Below are positions 28,554 to 37,522 of a stretch of DNA of 64,000 bases, one piece after another. The stretch covers positions 1,178,001 through 1,242,000 of the forward strand of contig NZ_FNSN01000003.1 of assembly GCF_900105345.1 (NCBI RefSeq), read 5' to 3'. Source of the stretch: Arthrobacter woluwensis (GTDB lineage Bacteria; Actinomycetota; Actinomycetes; Actinomycetales; Micrococcaceae). Positions within the stretch are counted from its first letter, which is position 1. Each line of letters opens with the position of its first letter. The notes below the pieces were generated by a model that did no database searches, was not told the origin of the DNA, and saw only the letters and a list, made by a program, of their open reading frames with translations. The translations under genes were made by a program, and so were the position numbers.

Positions 28554-29648
28554 TCAGCGGCGGCCCGCCTGGAGACCGGCGCGGGCCATCGCGTCCGCGT
28601 AGGAGCGGCCCATGTCGATCAGCCACTCGGTCTGGCGTTCCTTGGAGCCGGCGAAGGAGCGGCCGTGCAGCGAACGGGCCTTGTAGACCTTGAGGCCGCG
28701 GCGCCAGATCAGCGGGTTGTCCGTCTTGAGGAGCATCTGGGCGAGGCGGTTGGCTTCGGTGCCGTGGGCGACGATCGCCGAAACGCGCGGGAGGATCCGC
28801 AGGAGGGCGATCAGGGGCTTGAGGCCCGCGCTGACCTGCTCGGGGGTCAGCTTGGCGTTGGGCTCGCCCGGGGTGAACCACGGGTGGGTGTTCCATGGCA
28901 TCATCCACTCGGGACGCAGGCCCAACTGGAACTGGAGGCCGAGCAGGCGGGTGGCCGCGGCGTCGTCGCCGGCCCACACCACGCCCTGCGGAGAGGCTGC
29001 GCTGTTGTTGGAGAACAGGCTCAGGATGCGGCAGTCCTCCACCGAGTGCATCGGGTCCACGTACGGCACCTCGAAGCCGGGGCGGAGCTTCCGGAGGAAC
29101 TCGACGTGCTCGTTCACGGGCGCGATGTGAGGGGCGAAGAACGGGCTGTCCGGCAGGGTGCGGGGCTCTTCGGCCGGGGCCTCGTCGGCATCGACGACGG
29201 CGGCGGCGGTCTCGGCGGTGGTCTCGGCTTCGGCTTCCGCGGCGGGGGCGTCGACCGCGGCTGCGGGCTGAGCGGCGGGTTCTGCTGCGACCGGCTCCAC
29301 GACGGGTTCGGCGACGACCGGTTCGGCGACGATGGGCTCGATCCGGCGGGTGATGACCTCGCTCGCCTTCGGCGGAGACTTGACGGTCTTCTTGGCTGCG
29401 GCCGGCGCCTTCTGGGTGGCCGTGGTCTTGGCGGCGGGCTTGCGGCCCGGCTTCTTCGCCTCGGGCGCGGGGGCGTCCAGCTCGTCCTCGTCGACGAGGA
29501 TGCCGCTCAGCAGCTTGTCCAGCTCGTCGAAGCCGTTGTCGTACTCGTCGTCGGGCTCATCGGTGTGGCCGAAGCCCTCGTCGTAGCGGGAACTACGGCT
29601 GTCGTAGTCCTCGTCCTCGAAATAATCCGTGTCGGCCAGGGCGGTCAT
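28554..29648 (-). CDS. Uracil-DNA-glycosylase-like protein with a long disordered N-terminus
   Basis: 364 residues. Residues 1-~170 are very acidic and then Ala/Pro/Val/Glu-rich, and look disordered. The C-terminal ~190 residues form a compact domain with SLFSNNSAASPQGVVWAGDD, MMPWNTHPWF and VVAHGTEANRLAQML, which resembles the uracil-DNA glycosylase fold. The canonical catalytic motifs of families 1-5 are not clear, so glycosylase activity is uncertain. It is convergent with ino1. Start ATG 29648 with GAGGAG at rather long spacing. Confidence 0.6.
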   Translation of the reverse strand: MTALADTDYFEDEDYDSRSSRYDEGFGHTDEPDDEYDNGFDELDKLLSGILVDEDELDAPAPEAKKPGRKPAAKTTATQKAPAAAKKTVKSPPKASEVITRRIEPIVAEPVVAEPVVEPVAAEPAAQPAAAVDAPAAEAEAETTAETAAAVVDADEAPAEEPRTLPDSPFFAPHIAPVNEHVEFLRKLRPGFEVPYVDPMHSVEDCRILSLFSNNSAASPQGVVWAGDDAAATRLLGLQFQLGLRPEWMMPWNTHPWFTPGEPNAKLTPEQVSAGLKPLIALLRILPRVSAIVAHGTEANRLAQMLLKTDNPLIWRRGLKVYKARSLHGRSFAGSKERQTEWLIDMGRSYADAMARAGLQAGRR

Positions 29649-29848
29649 GAGGGCAGGGCTCTCCTCGGGTCATGCGGGCCGGTTTCAGGGCGCAAGACAG
29701 GGCGCCCGGACCTGGCCGGGAAAGTGGGGTGAGGGGTGCCCACCGGAAAGCCGGTGAGACTGTCAATATTAGCAAGCCGCAGGCCTCTTTTGGAGCGCCC
29801 GTGGCACAGGTCTCTTCTCCGGCGGTTCATGACTGTCGGAGTGGCTTG

Positions 29849-29908
29849 ACCCACCCGTTTGTGGAACACCCACGGATATTTCCGTGGGTGAACCACGAAG
29901 GGGTGGGT
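29849..29908. repeat. 60-bp imperfect palindrome
   Basis: Two 29-nt arms (29849-29877 and 29880-29908) differ at only a few positions. The outer ACCCACCC/GGGTGGGT and inner ACCCACGGA/TCCGTGGGT stems are perfect. It lies in the 351-bp gap between mshA and the UDG-like gene. I see no gene in this gap. Confidence 0.7.
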
Positions 29909-29926
29909 TGAACCGGAGATCGGGAA

Positions 29927-29962
29927 CTCGAGGCCCGGAGGTTTTGGGTTCGGGGCCTCGAG
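29927..29962 (-). terminator. Candidate terminator after mshA
   Basis: Perfect 10-bp stem CTCGAGGCCC/GGGCCTCGAG with a 16-nt loop, 38 nt past the mshA stop on the minus strand. Confidence 0.45.
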
Positions 29963-29999
29963 GTCCGGGAGGGACGACGACGCCGGGCGGCCCGGTCCG

Positions 30000-31211
30000 T
30001 CAGACGGCGTCCAGTGCCTTGCGATAGGACGCCAAGGTGGCGCGGGCGGCGCTGTCCCAGCCGAAAGCGGAGGCGTGGCGCACGGCGCCGAGGCTGAGCG
30101 CGGTGCGGAGGGCGGCGTCGTCGTGCAGGCGTTCCAGGGCGGCCGCCCAGGCGGTGATCCGGTGACCGTCCACGAGCAGGCCGCTGACGCCGTCATCCAC
30201 GGCGTCGGTGAGCCCGCCCACGCGGGTTGCCAGCACGGGTGTGCCACAGGCCTGCGCCTCGAGCGCCACGAGCCCGAACGACTCGCTGTAGGACGGCATC
30301 GCCACCACGTCCGCCGCCCGGAACCAGGCGGCCAGCTCCTCGCGGGGCACCGCGTTCCGGCGTGTCACCACGTCGCTCATGCCGCTCGCGGTGATGACGG
30401 CGTCGATGTCGTACTGACGGCTGCCGCTCTGCTCACCCAGCAGGGTCAGTCGCAGCGGGATGTCCGGACGCCGGGCCCGGAGCGCGGCTGCCGCCTGGAC
30501 CAGGACATGCGGTCCCTTGAGCCGCTGCATCCGTCCGGCGAAGACCACGTGGAACCCCGGGGGAGCGGGCGCCACCGGCCCGGCGGGGGAGAAGACGTCC
30601 AGGTCCACGCCCGGCGCCACCACGTCGATCGTGGCGGGGGAGGCGTCGTAGTGGGACTGGAGTTCGAGCGCCTCGGCCCGGGTGTTGGCGATGAGCCGCG
30701 CGGCGCCGTCCACCACGCACTGCTCACCCTCCTCCCGGTTCTCCGGCTCGGCGTGCTCCCCGGAGTGCAGATGCTGGTTCTTGACGCGCGCCATGGTGTG
30801 CATGGTGTGGACCAGCGGCACGTCCCACGCCCGGGCCAGATGCAGCCCGGCGACCCCGGAGAGCCAGTAGTGCGAGTGGATGAGCTGGTAATGGCCCTGC
30901 GCCTGGCGGGAACGGATGGCGTCCACCTCGTCGGCCATCCGGTGGACCAGGGCGGGCAGCTGCTCCTTGGGGATCCGCCGCTTCGGGCCGGCCTGGAGGT
31001 TGTGCACGCAGATGCCGGCCTCGGGATGCTCGACGTCGGGCTGACCGGGAGCCACCGCGCGCGTGAAGATCTCCACCTCCACGCCCGAGCGGGCCAGAGC
31101 GGATGCCAGGGACCGCACGTACACGTTCATGCCGCCCGCGTCCCCGGAGCCGGGCTGCTCCAGCGGTGAGGTGTGGAGCGAGAGGAGCGCGACGCGGCTG
31201 ACCGGCGGCAT
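30000..31211 (-). CDS. mshA: D-inositol-3-phosphate glycosyltransferase
   Basis: 403 residues, GT4 family. It adds N-acetylglucosamine from UDP-GlcNAc to inositol-3-phosphate, the first committed step of mycothiol synthesis. Family features are the GGMNVYVRSLA loop, the HSHYWLSG and HTMHTMARVKN segments, and the nucleotide-sugar motif ESFGLVALEAQACGTPV. The ATG at 31211 follows GGGAGGGATC. Ino1 supplies its acceptor, and GlmS/GlmM feed its donor. Confidence 0.95.
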   Translation of the reverse strand: MPPVSRVALLSLHTSPLEQPGSGDAGGMNVYVRSLASALARSGVEVEIFTRAVAPGQPDVEHPEAGICVHNLQAGPKRRIPKEQLPALVHRMADEVDAIRSRQAQGHYQLIHSHYWLSGVAGLHLARAWDVPLVHTMHTMARVKNQHLHSGEHAEPENREEGEQCVVDGAARLIANTRAEALELQSHYDASPATIDVVAPGVDLDVFSPAGPVAPAPPGFHVVFAGRMQRLKGPHVLVQAAAALRARRPDIPLRLTLLGEQSGSRQYDIDAVITASGMSDVVTRRNAVPREELAAWFRAADVVAMPSYSESFGLVALEAQACGTPVLATRVGGLTDAVDDGVSGLLVDGHRITAWAAALERLHDDAALRTALSLGAVRHASAFGWDSAARATLASYRKALDAV

Positions 31212-31376
31212 GATCCCTCCCTGGTTCGCGGGGCTGATTCGGCAGGGACGGAGGATGCTGACGTCCCTCAGAGACTGTACCGCTCCGCGGTGTCACGCCC
31301 GCGACGGGGGAGCAGTGACGCCGGCCTCGTGACGAGGGCTACGCGGTGGCGCCGGGAAACACACGGGCCACGCACC

Positions 31377-31382
31377 TAGACT
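31377..31382 (+). promoter_or_regulatory. -10 element of leaderless alr operon
   Basis: TAGACT, 6 nt, then the GTG start of alr at 31389, with no Shine-Dalgarno sequence. Confidence 0.55.
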
Positions 31383-31388
31383 TAACGG

Positions 31389-32675
31389 GTGACTTCCGAG
31401 ACCCCGACCTCCCCGACCGTGCCGCACAGCCAGCCGGTGACCGCGCAGGACGGCGCCGCCCTCCCGGAGCGGGCTGCGATCATCGATCTGGCCGCCATCC
31501 GCCACAACGTCCGCCGGATGGCGGAGATCGCGGCGCCGGCGAAGGTCATGGCCGTGGTCAAGGCCGACGGGTACGGTCACGGCGCCCTGCGCACCGCACA
31601 GGCGGCGCTCGACGGCGGCGCGAGCTGGCTCGGCACGGCCCACGTGAGCGAGGCGCTGGCTCTCCGGAACGCCGGGATCGACGCGCCGCTGCTCGCGTGG
31701 CTGCACACTCCGAACACCGACTTCACCGCCGCCATCGAAGCGGGCATCGACCTCGGATGCTCGGGCTGGGAACTGGAGCACATCGTGGCCGCGGCGCGTT
31801 CCGTGGAGCACCCGGCGCGTGTCCACCTCAAGGTCGACACGGGACTGGGCCGGAACGGGTCCACGGTCGAGTCGTGGGACCAGCTCATCGGCGAGGCCAT
31901 CGACTATCAGGATCAGGGCCTGCTGCGCGTGGTCGGCATCTTCTCCCACCTGGCCGTGGCCGATGAGCCGCACCGCCCTGAGACGGATCACCAGCTGGAC
32001 GTCTTCCGTGAGGCGATCGCGCTCGCGGAGGACGCCGGGATCGACCCCGAGGTGCGCCACCTCGCCAACACCCCCGCCACGTTCACCCGGCCGGACGCGC
32101 ACTTCGACCTGGTCCGCGTGGGCATCGGTGTGTACGGGCTCTCGCCGTTCGCGGATCAGCGCAGCGACGACCTCGGCCTCATCCCCGCCATGACCCTTCA
32201 GACCCGGGTGGCGAACTGCAAGGCCGTGCCGGAGGGCCAAGGCGTCTCCTACGGACTGCATTACAAGACCAAGGCGCCCAGCACGCTCGCCCTGATCCCG
32301 CTCGGGTACGCGGACGGCGTGCCGCGCATCGCCACCGGCGGGCCGGTCCGGCTCGCCGGTCGCACCTACCCCGTGGTCGGCCGGATCGCGATGGACCAGA
32401 TGGTGGTGGACCTGGACGCCGCACTGGACGGCGCGGAACGGCTCGCCCTGGTGGGCACCCCCGCGGTGCTCTTCGGCTCGGGCCGCGACGGCGGGCCGCT
32501 CGCCGACGACTGGGCCGCCGCCGCAGGCACCATCAACTATGAGATCGTGACCCGGATCAGCGGCAGGGTCCCGCGCGTCTATGTGGACAGCGAGGCCCGC
32601 CCGGATGTGGCGCCCGCCGAGGACGGCACCGAGGCCCTGCGGGAGACCGAGACCCGCCAGGAGACGGACGCATGA
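31389..32675 (+). CDS. alr: Alanine racemase
   Basis: 428 residues, a PLP fold III enzyme that makes D-alanine for peptidoglycan. The PLP lysine is Lys58 in MAVVKADGYGHG, and the second catalytic base is the Tyr in GVSYGLHY. The GRIAMDQMVVD and PLGYADGVPR segments match the family. A 29-residue N-terminal extension precedes the conserved start. It heads an operon with tsaE, tsaB, rimI and tsaD, each joined by 4-nt overlaps. Confidence 0.95.
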   Translation: MTSETPTSPTVPHSQPVTAQDGAALPERAAIIDLAAIRHNVRRMAEIAAPAKVMAVVKADGYGHGALRTAQAALDGGASWLGTAHVSEALALRNAGIDAPLLAWLHTPNTDFTAAIEAGIDLGCSGWELEHIVAAARSVEHPARVHLKVDTGLGRNGSTVESWDQLIGEAIDYQDQGLLRVVGIFSHLAVADEPHRPETDHQLDVFREAIALAEDAGIDPEVRHLANTPATFTRPDAHFDLVRVGIGVYGLSPFADQRSDDLGLIPAMTLQTRVANCKAVPEGQGVSYGLHYKTKAPSTLALIPLGYADGVPRIATGGPVRLAGRTYPVVGRIAMDQMVVDLDAALDGAERLALVGTPAVLFGSGRDGGPLADDWAAAAGTINYEIVTRISGRVPRVYVDSEARPDVAPAEDGTEALRETETRQETDA

Positions 32676-33247
32676 GCGAAGCCCTCTGGACCGCGACGTT
32701 CCACGTGGCCGATGTGGACGAGACACAGGCGCTCGCCGAGACCATCGGCGCCACCCTGGACGCCGGTGACCTGCTCATCCTCAGCGGTGGTCTCGGCGCC
32801 GGGAAGACGACCTTCACCCAGGGACTGGGACGTGGCCTCGGTGTCCGCGAAGGCATCATCTCGCCCACCTTCGTGCTGGCCCGCCGCCACCCGAACCTGA
32901 CCGACGGCCCGCGCCCGGGCGGTCCGGACCTGGTGCACGTGGACGCCTACCGGCTGAGCAGCGCGGATGAACTCGAGGACATCGACCTCGAGGAGACCCT
33001 GGACACCTCGGTCACCGTGGTCGAGTGGGGCCGTGACCGTGCCGAGCAGCTGTCCGCCAGCCGCCTGGAGATCGATCTGGAGCGCGCCACCGGCCAGGAG
33101 GCCGGGGAGGAGATCATCCTGGATTTCGAGGATGAGGACGAACCGCGCACCCTCACCGTGACCGCGTACGGGGACCGCTGGGCCGAGCGACCGGCCTGGG
33201 CCCGCACCACGGACGCATCAGCCACCCCGCAGGAAGGGAACCAGTGA
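32672..33247 (+). CDS. tsaE: tRNA threonylcarbamoyladenosine synthesis ATPase TsaE
   Basis: 191 residues. The P-loop GLGAGKTT is at about 40-47, and FVLARRHPN, VHVDAYRL and VVEWGRD follow, as in the TsaE family. It works with TsaB and TsaD to make t6A37 in ANN-decoding tRNAs. It overlaps alr and tsaB by ATGA and GTGA. The C-terminal ~40 residues are a poorly conserved extension. Confidence 0.95.
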   Translation: MSEALWTATFHVADVDETQALAETIGATLDAGDLLILSGGLGAGKTTFTQGLGRGLGVREGIISPTFVLARRHPNLTDGPRPGGPDLVHVDAYRLSSADELEDIDLEETLDTSVTVVEWGRDRAEQLSASRLEIDLERATGQEAGEEIILDFEDEDEPRTLTVTAYGDRWAERPAWARTTDASATPQEGNQ

Positions 33248-33948
33248 CGACAGTCCTGTCCATCGACACCTCGGCCATCGCCGGGGCCGCCATCCTCCGG
33301 ACCACGCCCGACGGCGTCGAGGTCCTGGCACGCTTCGCCACCGAAGACACCCGCAGCCACGCCGAGGTCACCGCCCCGGCCGTCGCAGGGCTCCTCGAGG
33401 AGACCGGCCTGACCGGCAAGGACCTGGACGCGATCGTCGTGGGCGTCGGTCCGGGCCCGTTCACCGGGCTGCGCGCCGGGCTCACGGTCGCGCGCACACT
33501 CGGTTTCGCGTGGGGCCTCCCCGTGCACGGCGTCATGAGCCTGGACGCCATCGCCGCGGAGGCGGTCGACGCCGGAGCGCCGGAGCGTTTCCTGGTCGCC
33601 ACCGACGCGCGCCGCAAGGAGGTGTACTGGGCCCTCTACACGCACGACGCCGGCGCCCCGGTCCTGCTCGACGGCCCGCACGTGCAGCTCCCGGCCGAGG
33701 TCCCGCTCGGCGAGCTGCTGGGCGACGCCGCGGCGCGTGGCACCGCCGTGTACGGCGCGGGCGCGGGGCTGTACCCCGAAGCCCTGCCTCCGGTGGAGGG
33801 CTTCGCGCACACCCAGCCCGGCGCCGTCGCGCTCGGCAAGCTCGCCCTGCGGCGCCTGGCCCGCGGCGAGCAGCTCCTGGACACCGAACCGCTGTACCTG
33901 CGGGAATCCGACGCCCAGGTGCCCGGCCCGAGGAAGCGGGCTCTGTGA
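33244..33948 (+). CDS. tsaB: t6A synthesis protein TsaB
   Basis: 234 residues, ASKHA fold. It opens VLSIDTSAIAGAAIL and has the VGVGPGPFTGLRAGLTVARTL core typical of TsaB, with ATDARRKEVYW. It is a non-catalytic partner that dimerises with TsaD. The GTG start overlaps the tsaE stop, and its stop overlaps the rimI start in a GTGA. Confidence 0.95.
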   Translation: MTTVLSIDTSAIAGAAILRTTPDGVEVLARFATEDTRSHAEVTAPAVAGLLEETGLTGKDLDAIVVGVGPGPFTGLRAGLTVARTLGFAWGLPVHGVMSLDAIAAEAVDAGAPERFLVATDARRKEVYWALYTHDAGAPVLLDGPHVQLPAEVPLGELLGDAAARGTAVYGAGAGLYPEALPPVEGFAHTQPGAVALGKLALRRLARGEQLLDTEPLYLRESDAQVPGPRKRAL

Positions 33949-34487
33949 GCGGGAACGACGAATCGCCCCGGAGGTATGTGGTGGATGAACGGGATCCCGG
34001 GTTCAGCCTGCGGGCGATGACCCCGGAAGACCTCCCGGTGGTGCACGGCTTGGAGGAGCGGCTGTTCCCCGAGGATGCCTGGCCCCTGGACATGTTCGAG
34101 GCCGAGCTGATGCAGCGGGACACCCGCGAGTACTTCGTGGCGACCATCGGCGGCACGGTCGTGGGGTATGCGGGACTCATGTGCATCCCGCCGATCGCCG
34201 ATGTGCAGACCATCGCCGTGATCCCCGAGTTCGAAGGCCGGGGGATCGGCTCCGCGCTGCTGCGGACGCTGCTCCAGAGGGCGGCGCACGGACAGGCGGA
34301 TGACATGCTGCTGGAGGTCCGGGAGGACAACCCGCGCGCGCAGGAGCTCTACCGGCGTTTCGGTTTCGAGCAGATCGCGGTGCGGAAGAACTATTACAAG
34401 GGCGGGGTCAACGCGCTCATCATGCGGCGGGTGCTGGACCCCGGGCCGGGACAGGCCGCCGTGCAGGACGACGGAGGCAAGTCATGA
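33945..34487 (+). CDS. rimI: Ribosomal protein alanine N-acetyltransferase RimI
   Basis: 180 residues, GNAT fold. [17 protein letters not shown] is the acetyl-CoA-binding motif A, and [19 protein letters not shown] is motif B, as in RimI. It may acetylate S18 or other N-termini. The GTG at 33945 is chosen because it overlaps the tsaB stop (GTGA); the open frame extends much further upstream, but only as an out-of-frame reading of tsaB. Confidence 0.92.
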   Translation: MSGNDESPRRYVVDERDPGFSLRAMTPEDLPVVHGLEERLFPEDAWPLDMFEAELMQRDTREYFVATIGGTVVGYAGLMCIPPIADVQTIAVIPEFEGRGIGSALLRTLLQRAAHGQADDMLLEVREDNPRAQELYRRFGFEQIAVRKNYYKGGVNALIMRRVLDPGPGQAAVQDDGGKS

Positions 34488-35581
34488 ACCGAACCGAACC
34501 GCTGATCCTTGGCATCGAATCCTCCTGCGATGAGACCGGGGTCGGGATCGTGCGGGGCAGCACGCTGCTCAGCAACACGGTGTCCTCCTCCATGGACGAG
34601 CATGTGCGCTTCGGCGGGGTGATCCCCGAGATCGCGTCCCGCGCCCACCTGGAGGCGATCGTCCCCGCCCTCGAAGCGGCCCTGACGGAGGCCGGCGTCA
34701 CCCTCGACGAACTCGACGGCATCGCCGTGACGGCGGGCCCGGGCCTCGCGGGCGCGCTCATGGTGGGTGTGAGCGCCGCGAAGGCGCTCTCGGTGGCCAC
34801 CGGCAAGCCGCTCTTCGCGATCAACCACCTCGTGGCGCACGTCGCGGTCGGGCTCCTCGACCAGCAGGTCTTCGCCCCCGGTCCCGAAGGCTCCGCCGCG
34901 CTCCCGGAGAACCTCGGCGCCCTCCTGGTGTCCGGCGGGCACACGGAGGTGCTGCGCGTGCGGAGCATCCACGACGTCGAACTGCTCGGCAGCACGATCG
35001 ACGACGCCGCGGGCGAGGCCTACGACAAGGTGGCGCGCCTGCTCGGGCTGGGGTACCCCGGCGGACCGGTGATCGACCGGCTGGCCCGCGAGGGCGATCC
35101 GAAGGCCATCCGGTTCCCCCGCGGCCTGACCCAGCCGAAGTACATGGGCACCGCGGAGGAACCCGGCCCGCACCGCTACGACTGGTCGTTCAGTGGCCTG
35201 AAGACCGCCGTCGCGCGCTGTGTGGAGCAGTTCGAAGCGCGCGGTGAGGAGCCTCCCGTCGCGGACATCGCCGCGAGCTTCCAGGAGGCCGTGGTGGACG
35301 TGGTGACCGCGAAGGCGATGCTCGCCTGCAAGGAGCACGGCATCACGGAACTGCTGCTCGGCGGCGGGGTGGCGGCGAACGCGCGGCTGCGCGAGCTGAC
35401 CTCCAAGCGCTGCGCGTCGCACGGGATCAGCCTGCACGTGCCGCCGATCAGCCTGTGCACGGACAACGGCGCGATGGTCGCGGCGCTGGCGTCGCGGCTC
35501 GTGATGGACGGCGCGGAACCGTCCAGCCTCGGCTTCGCTCCGGACTCGTCGCTGCCGGTTTCCACGGTCCTGCTGCCCTAG
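34484..35581 (+). CDS. tsaD: tRNA N6-adenosine threonylcarbamoyltransferase TsaD
   Basis: 365 residues. [14 protein letters not shown] and the metal-binding [10 protein letters not shown] histidines are the Kae1/TsaD signatures, with [10 protein letters not shown] and [13 protein letters not shown]. It transfers the threonylcarbamoyl group to A37 of tRNA. It is the last gene of the operon, overlapping rimI by ATGA, and is followed by a long hairpin. Confidence 0.97.
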   Translation: MNRTEPLILGIESSCDETGVGIVRGSTLLSNTVSSSMDEHVRFGGVIPEIASRAHLEAIVPALEAALTEAGVTLDELDGIAVTAGPGLAGALMVGVSAAKALSVATGKPLFAINHLVAHVAVGLLDQQVFAPGPEGSAALPENLGALLVSGGHTEVLRVRSIHDVELLGSTIDDAAGEAYDKVARLLGLGYPGGPVIDRLAREGDPKAIRFPRGLTQPKYMGTAEEPGPHRYDWSFSGLKTAVARCVEQFEARGEEPPVADIAASFQEAVVDVVTAKAMLACKEHGITELLLGGGVAANARLRELTSKRCASHGISLHVPPISLCTDNGAMVAALASRLVMDGAEPSSLGFAPDSSLPVSTVLLP

Positions 35582-35590
35582 TTCTCCCCC

Positions 35591-35649
35591 GCGAACCGCC
35601 AGTAGGCGCCCGTGTTCCTCACGGATACGGGCGCCTGCTGGCGGTTCGC
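35591..35649. repeat. Long palindrome, family A (also a likely terminator)
   Basis: A 23-bp stem with one mismatch (35591-35613 with 35627-35649). Its outer arm GCGAACCGCCA and the CCCGT tract are shared with the palindrome at 52254-52314. Confidence 0.7.
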
Positions 35650-35677
35650 GCAGGGGATCTCGTGAAGGGGAGCGGGG

Positions 35678-36010
35678 CTACTTCGGCGGCAGGGACGCGG
35701 CGTAGTCGACGCCGACGCGCACCCAGTGGACCAGCCCGTCGTCGTCGCGGGTCACGTCGTCGGACACGCGGAGCCAGCCGTCCATGGCTCTGCCCCTCAT
35801 GACCGCGCGCTCGACGCCGGGGTGGGAGCAGAGCTCGTCGCTCGCGGTGGGATCCGCGCGGAGCATGAGGCCGCCCTGTCCGCTCGCGCTCACGGCCATG
35901 TTGCCGCCCACCAGGAAGGCGAGCCCGCCGAACATCTTCTTCTCGGTGAAGTCCACGGCGCCCGTCAGCAGATGACGGATCCGGGCCGCGAGTTCCTCGT
36001 CGTATGCCAC
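35678..36010 (-). CDS. TfoX/Sxy N-terminal-domain protein
   Basis: 110 residues forming a single TfoX-N domain (MAYDEELAARIRHLL, KKMFGGLAFLVGGNM, WLRVSDD). In proteobacteria TfoX acts in competence control. Stand-alone TfoX-N proteins in actinobacteria have no known role, so none is assigned. The GTG at 36010 follows GAGG. The open frame continues upstream, but only with unrelated Pro/Arg-rich sequence. Confidence 0.8.
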   Translation of the reverse strand: MAYDEELAARIRHLLTGAVDFTEKKMFGGLAFLVGGNMAVSASGQGGLMLRADPTASDELCSHPGVERAVMRGRAMDGWLRVSDDVTRDDDGLVHWVRVGVDYAASLPPK

Positions 36011-36067
36011 GCCCTCATCGTCGCACCGGGACGAGGGAGCGGCAATGGTCCCCCCGTCGCCAAGGAG

Positions 36068-36130
36068 CCGCGAAGGAACAGTTGGCGCCCGGAAAAGCCC
36101 CGGGAGAGGGCACGATGTGTTCCCTCGCGG
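36068..36130. repeat. Imperfect palindrome, family B
   Basis: The arms CCGCGAAGGAACA (36068-36080) and TGTTCCCTCGCGG (36118-36130) pair with one mismatch around a GC-rich centre. The arm CGCGAAGGAACAG recurs at 54297-54357. It lies between the TfoX-like and GCS2 genes. Confidence 0.55.
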
Positions 36131-36147
36131 GGTGGGGGGAGGCGCTA

Positions 36148-37302
36148 TCAGGCGTCGGGGCCCTTGCGCATCTGCTGGATGAGGTCGAGCACGACGGCGT
36201 GCAGGTCGCCGTCGCTCGCTTCCGCCACCGTGCGCTGTCGCTGGTAGCCGGCGCCCCGCTCGATGATCTTGTCCACATGGGCGAGTTCCTCGGAGCAGCC
36301 GAGCTTGGCCGCGATGGGCTCGAGGCGGTTCAGGACGTTGTTGCGCAGGTGGTCGGTGACCAGGAGCTCGTCGCCGGCCCGGTTCAGGATGATGATGGCG
36401 TCCAGGCCGTAGCGGGCCGCACGCCACTTGTTCTCCTTGAGGAACCAGCGCGGCATGGTGGGGATGGCCCACCCGACGTCGAGCTGCTGCGACGCCTCCT
36501 CGACCAGGCACTGCGTCAGCGCTGCGATGGCGCCGACCTCTTCGAGGGTGGCGAGCCCGTCGCAGACGCGCATCTCGATGGTGCCGAGAGCCGGCACGGG
36601 GCGGATGTCCCAGCGGATCTCACTACCGGTGTCGATCACCCCGGTGGTGAACATGTCGTAGACGTAGTCCTCGTACTGTCCCCAGGACTGGAAGGTGAAG
36701 GGCAGACCCGCGGTGGGGAGCTGCTGGAACATGAGGGCGCGCTGCGACGCGTAGCCGGTGTCCTCGCCACCCCAGTACGGGCTGGACGCGGAGAGCGCCT
36801 GGAAGTGCGGCATGTAGTTCAGCAGCGCGTCCATGACGGGGAGCGCCTTGTTGCGGTGATCGAGTCCGACGTGCACGTGGACGCCGTAGATCACCATCTG
36901 GCGGCCCCACCACTGGGTGCGGTCGATCAGCTTGGCGTACCGCTCCTTGTCCGTGACGGGCTGGAGCTGCGGCGGGCTGAAGGGGTGGCTGCCGGCGCAG
37001 AAGACCTCGACGTCCATGGGGTCGGTGACTTCGCGGACGGCGTCGAGCGAACGCTGCAGATCGGCCTTGGCCTCGGACACGGTGTGGTGCACGCCGGTGA
37101 CGAGTTCCACGGTGTTCAGGAGGAGTTCCTGCTTGATGTGCGGGTGTTCTTCGCCATCCTGGAGCCCGGGGTGGTTAGCGGTGACCTGGTCCAGGACCTC
37201 CTGGGCCACGGATGCGAGTTCGCCGGTCTGGCCGTCGACGAGAGCGAGCTCCCATTCAATGCCGAGTGTGGACTGCTCCGAATCTGCGAAGTCGATCTGC
37301 AC
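36148..37302 (-). CDS. Carboxylate-amine ligase, YbdK/GCS2 family (putative glutamate--cysteine ligase)
   Basis: 384 residues. STLGIEWELALVD, the GVHVHVGLDHRNKALPVM core and the PVPALGTIEMRVCD segment are GCS2-family motifs. E. coli YbdK has weak glutamate-cysteine ligase activity; other GCS2 members make other gamma-glutamyl amides. The organism carries mycothiol genes, so glutathione synthesis need not be the role. GTG at 37302 is chosen for the GGAGGGG upstream; the longer frame to 37536 runs through the Zur-like control region of the divergent gene. Confidence 0.85.
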   Translation of the reverse strand: MQIDFADSEQSTLGIEWELALVDGQTGELASVAQEVLDQVTANHPGLQDGEEHPHIKQELLLNTVELVTGVHHTVSEAKADLQRSLDAVREVTDPMDVEVFCAGSHPFSPPQLQPVTDKERYAKLIDRTQWWGRQMVIYGVHVHVGLDHRNKALPVMDALLNYMPHFQALSASSPYWGGEDTGYASQRALMFQQLPTAGLPFTFQSWGQYEDYVYDMFTTGVIDTGSEIRWDIRPVPALGTIEMRVCDGLATLEEVGAIAALTQCLVEEASQQLDVGWAIPTMPRWFLKENKWRAARYGLDAIIILNRAGDELLVTDHLRNNVLNRLEPIAAKLGCSEELAHVDKIIERGAGYQRQRTVAEASDGDLHAVVLDLIQQMRKGPDA

Positions 37303-37486
37303 CTGGTCCCCTCCTTCTCGCTCGGCTTCCTCTGAGTGGCGGTCAGGAGACCTTGCCGATGCTTGCGTAAGTCTAATATGCGAGGGGCCTCGGCCGAGGT
37401 GGTGAATCCTGCGTGACGGCGGGAGATGCGTCACGCGCTGACACATGACGCCGCGCGTCGCCGGGGCGACATGACCGCTCCCGGAA

Positions 37487-37516
37487 TTGCTAATGAGAAT
37501 CATTCTCAGATAAGCT
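37487..37516 (+). promoter_or_regulatory. Promoter of the CobW-like/L36 unit with an embedded Zur-like box
   Basis: TTGCTA (37487-37492) and TAAGCT (37511-37516) are 18 bp apart, and the ATG follows the -10 after 6 nt (leaderless). Between them lies the perfect 15-bp palindrome TGAGAATCATTCTCA (37494-37508), which resembles actinobacterial Zur boxes. A bound repressor would block RNA polymerase. Confidence 0.65.
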
Positions 37517-37522
37517 CTCTCC

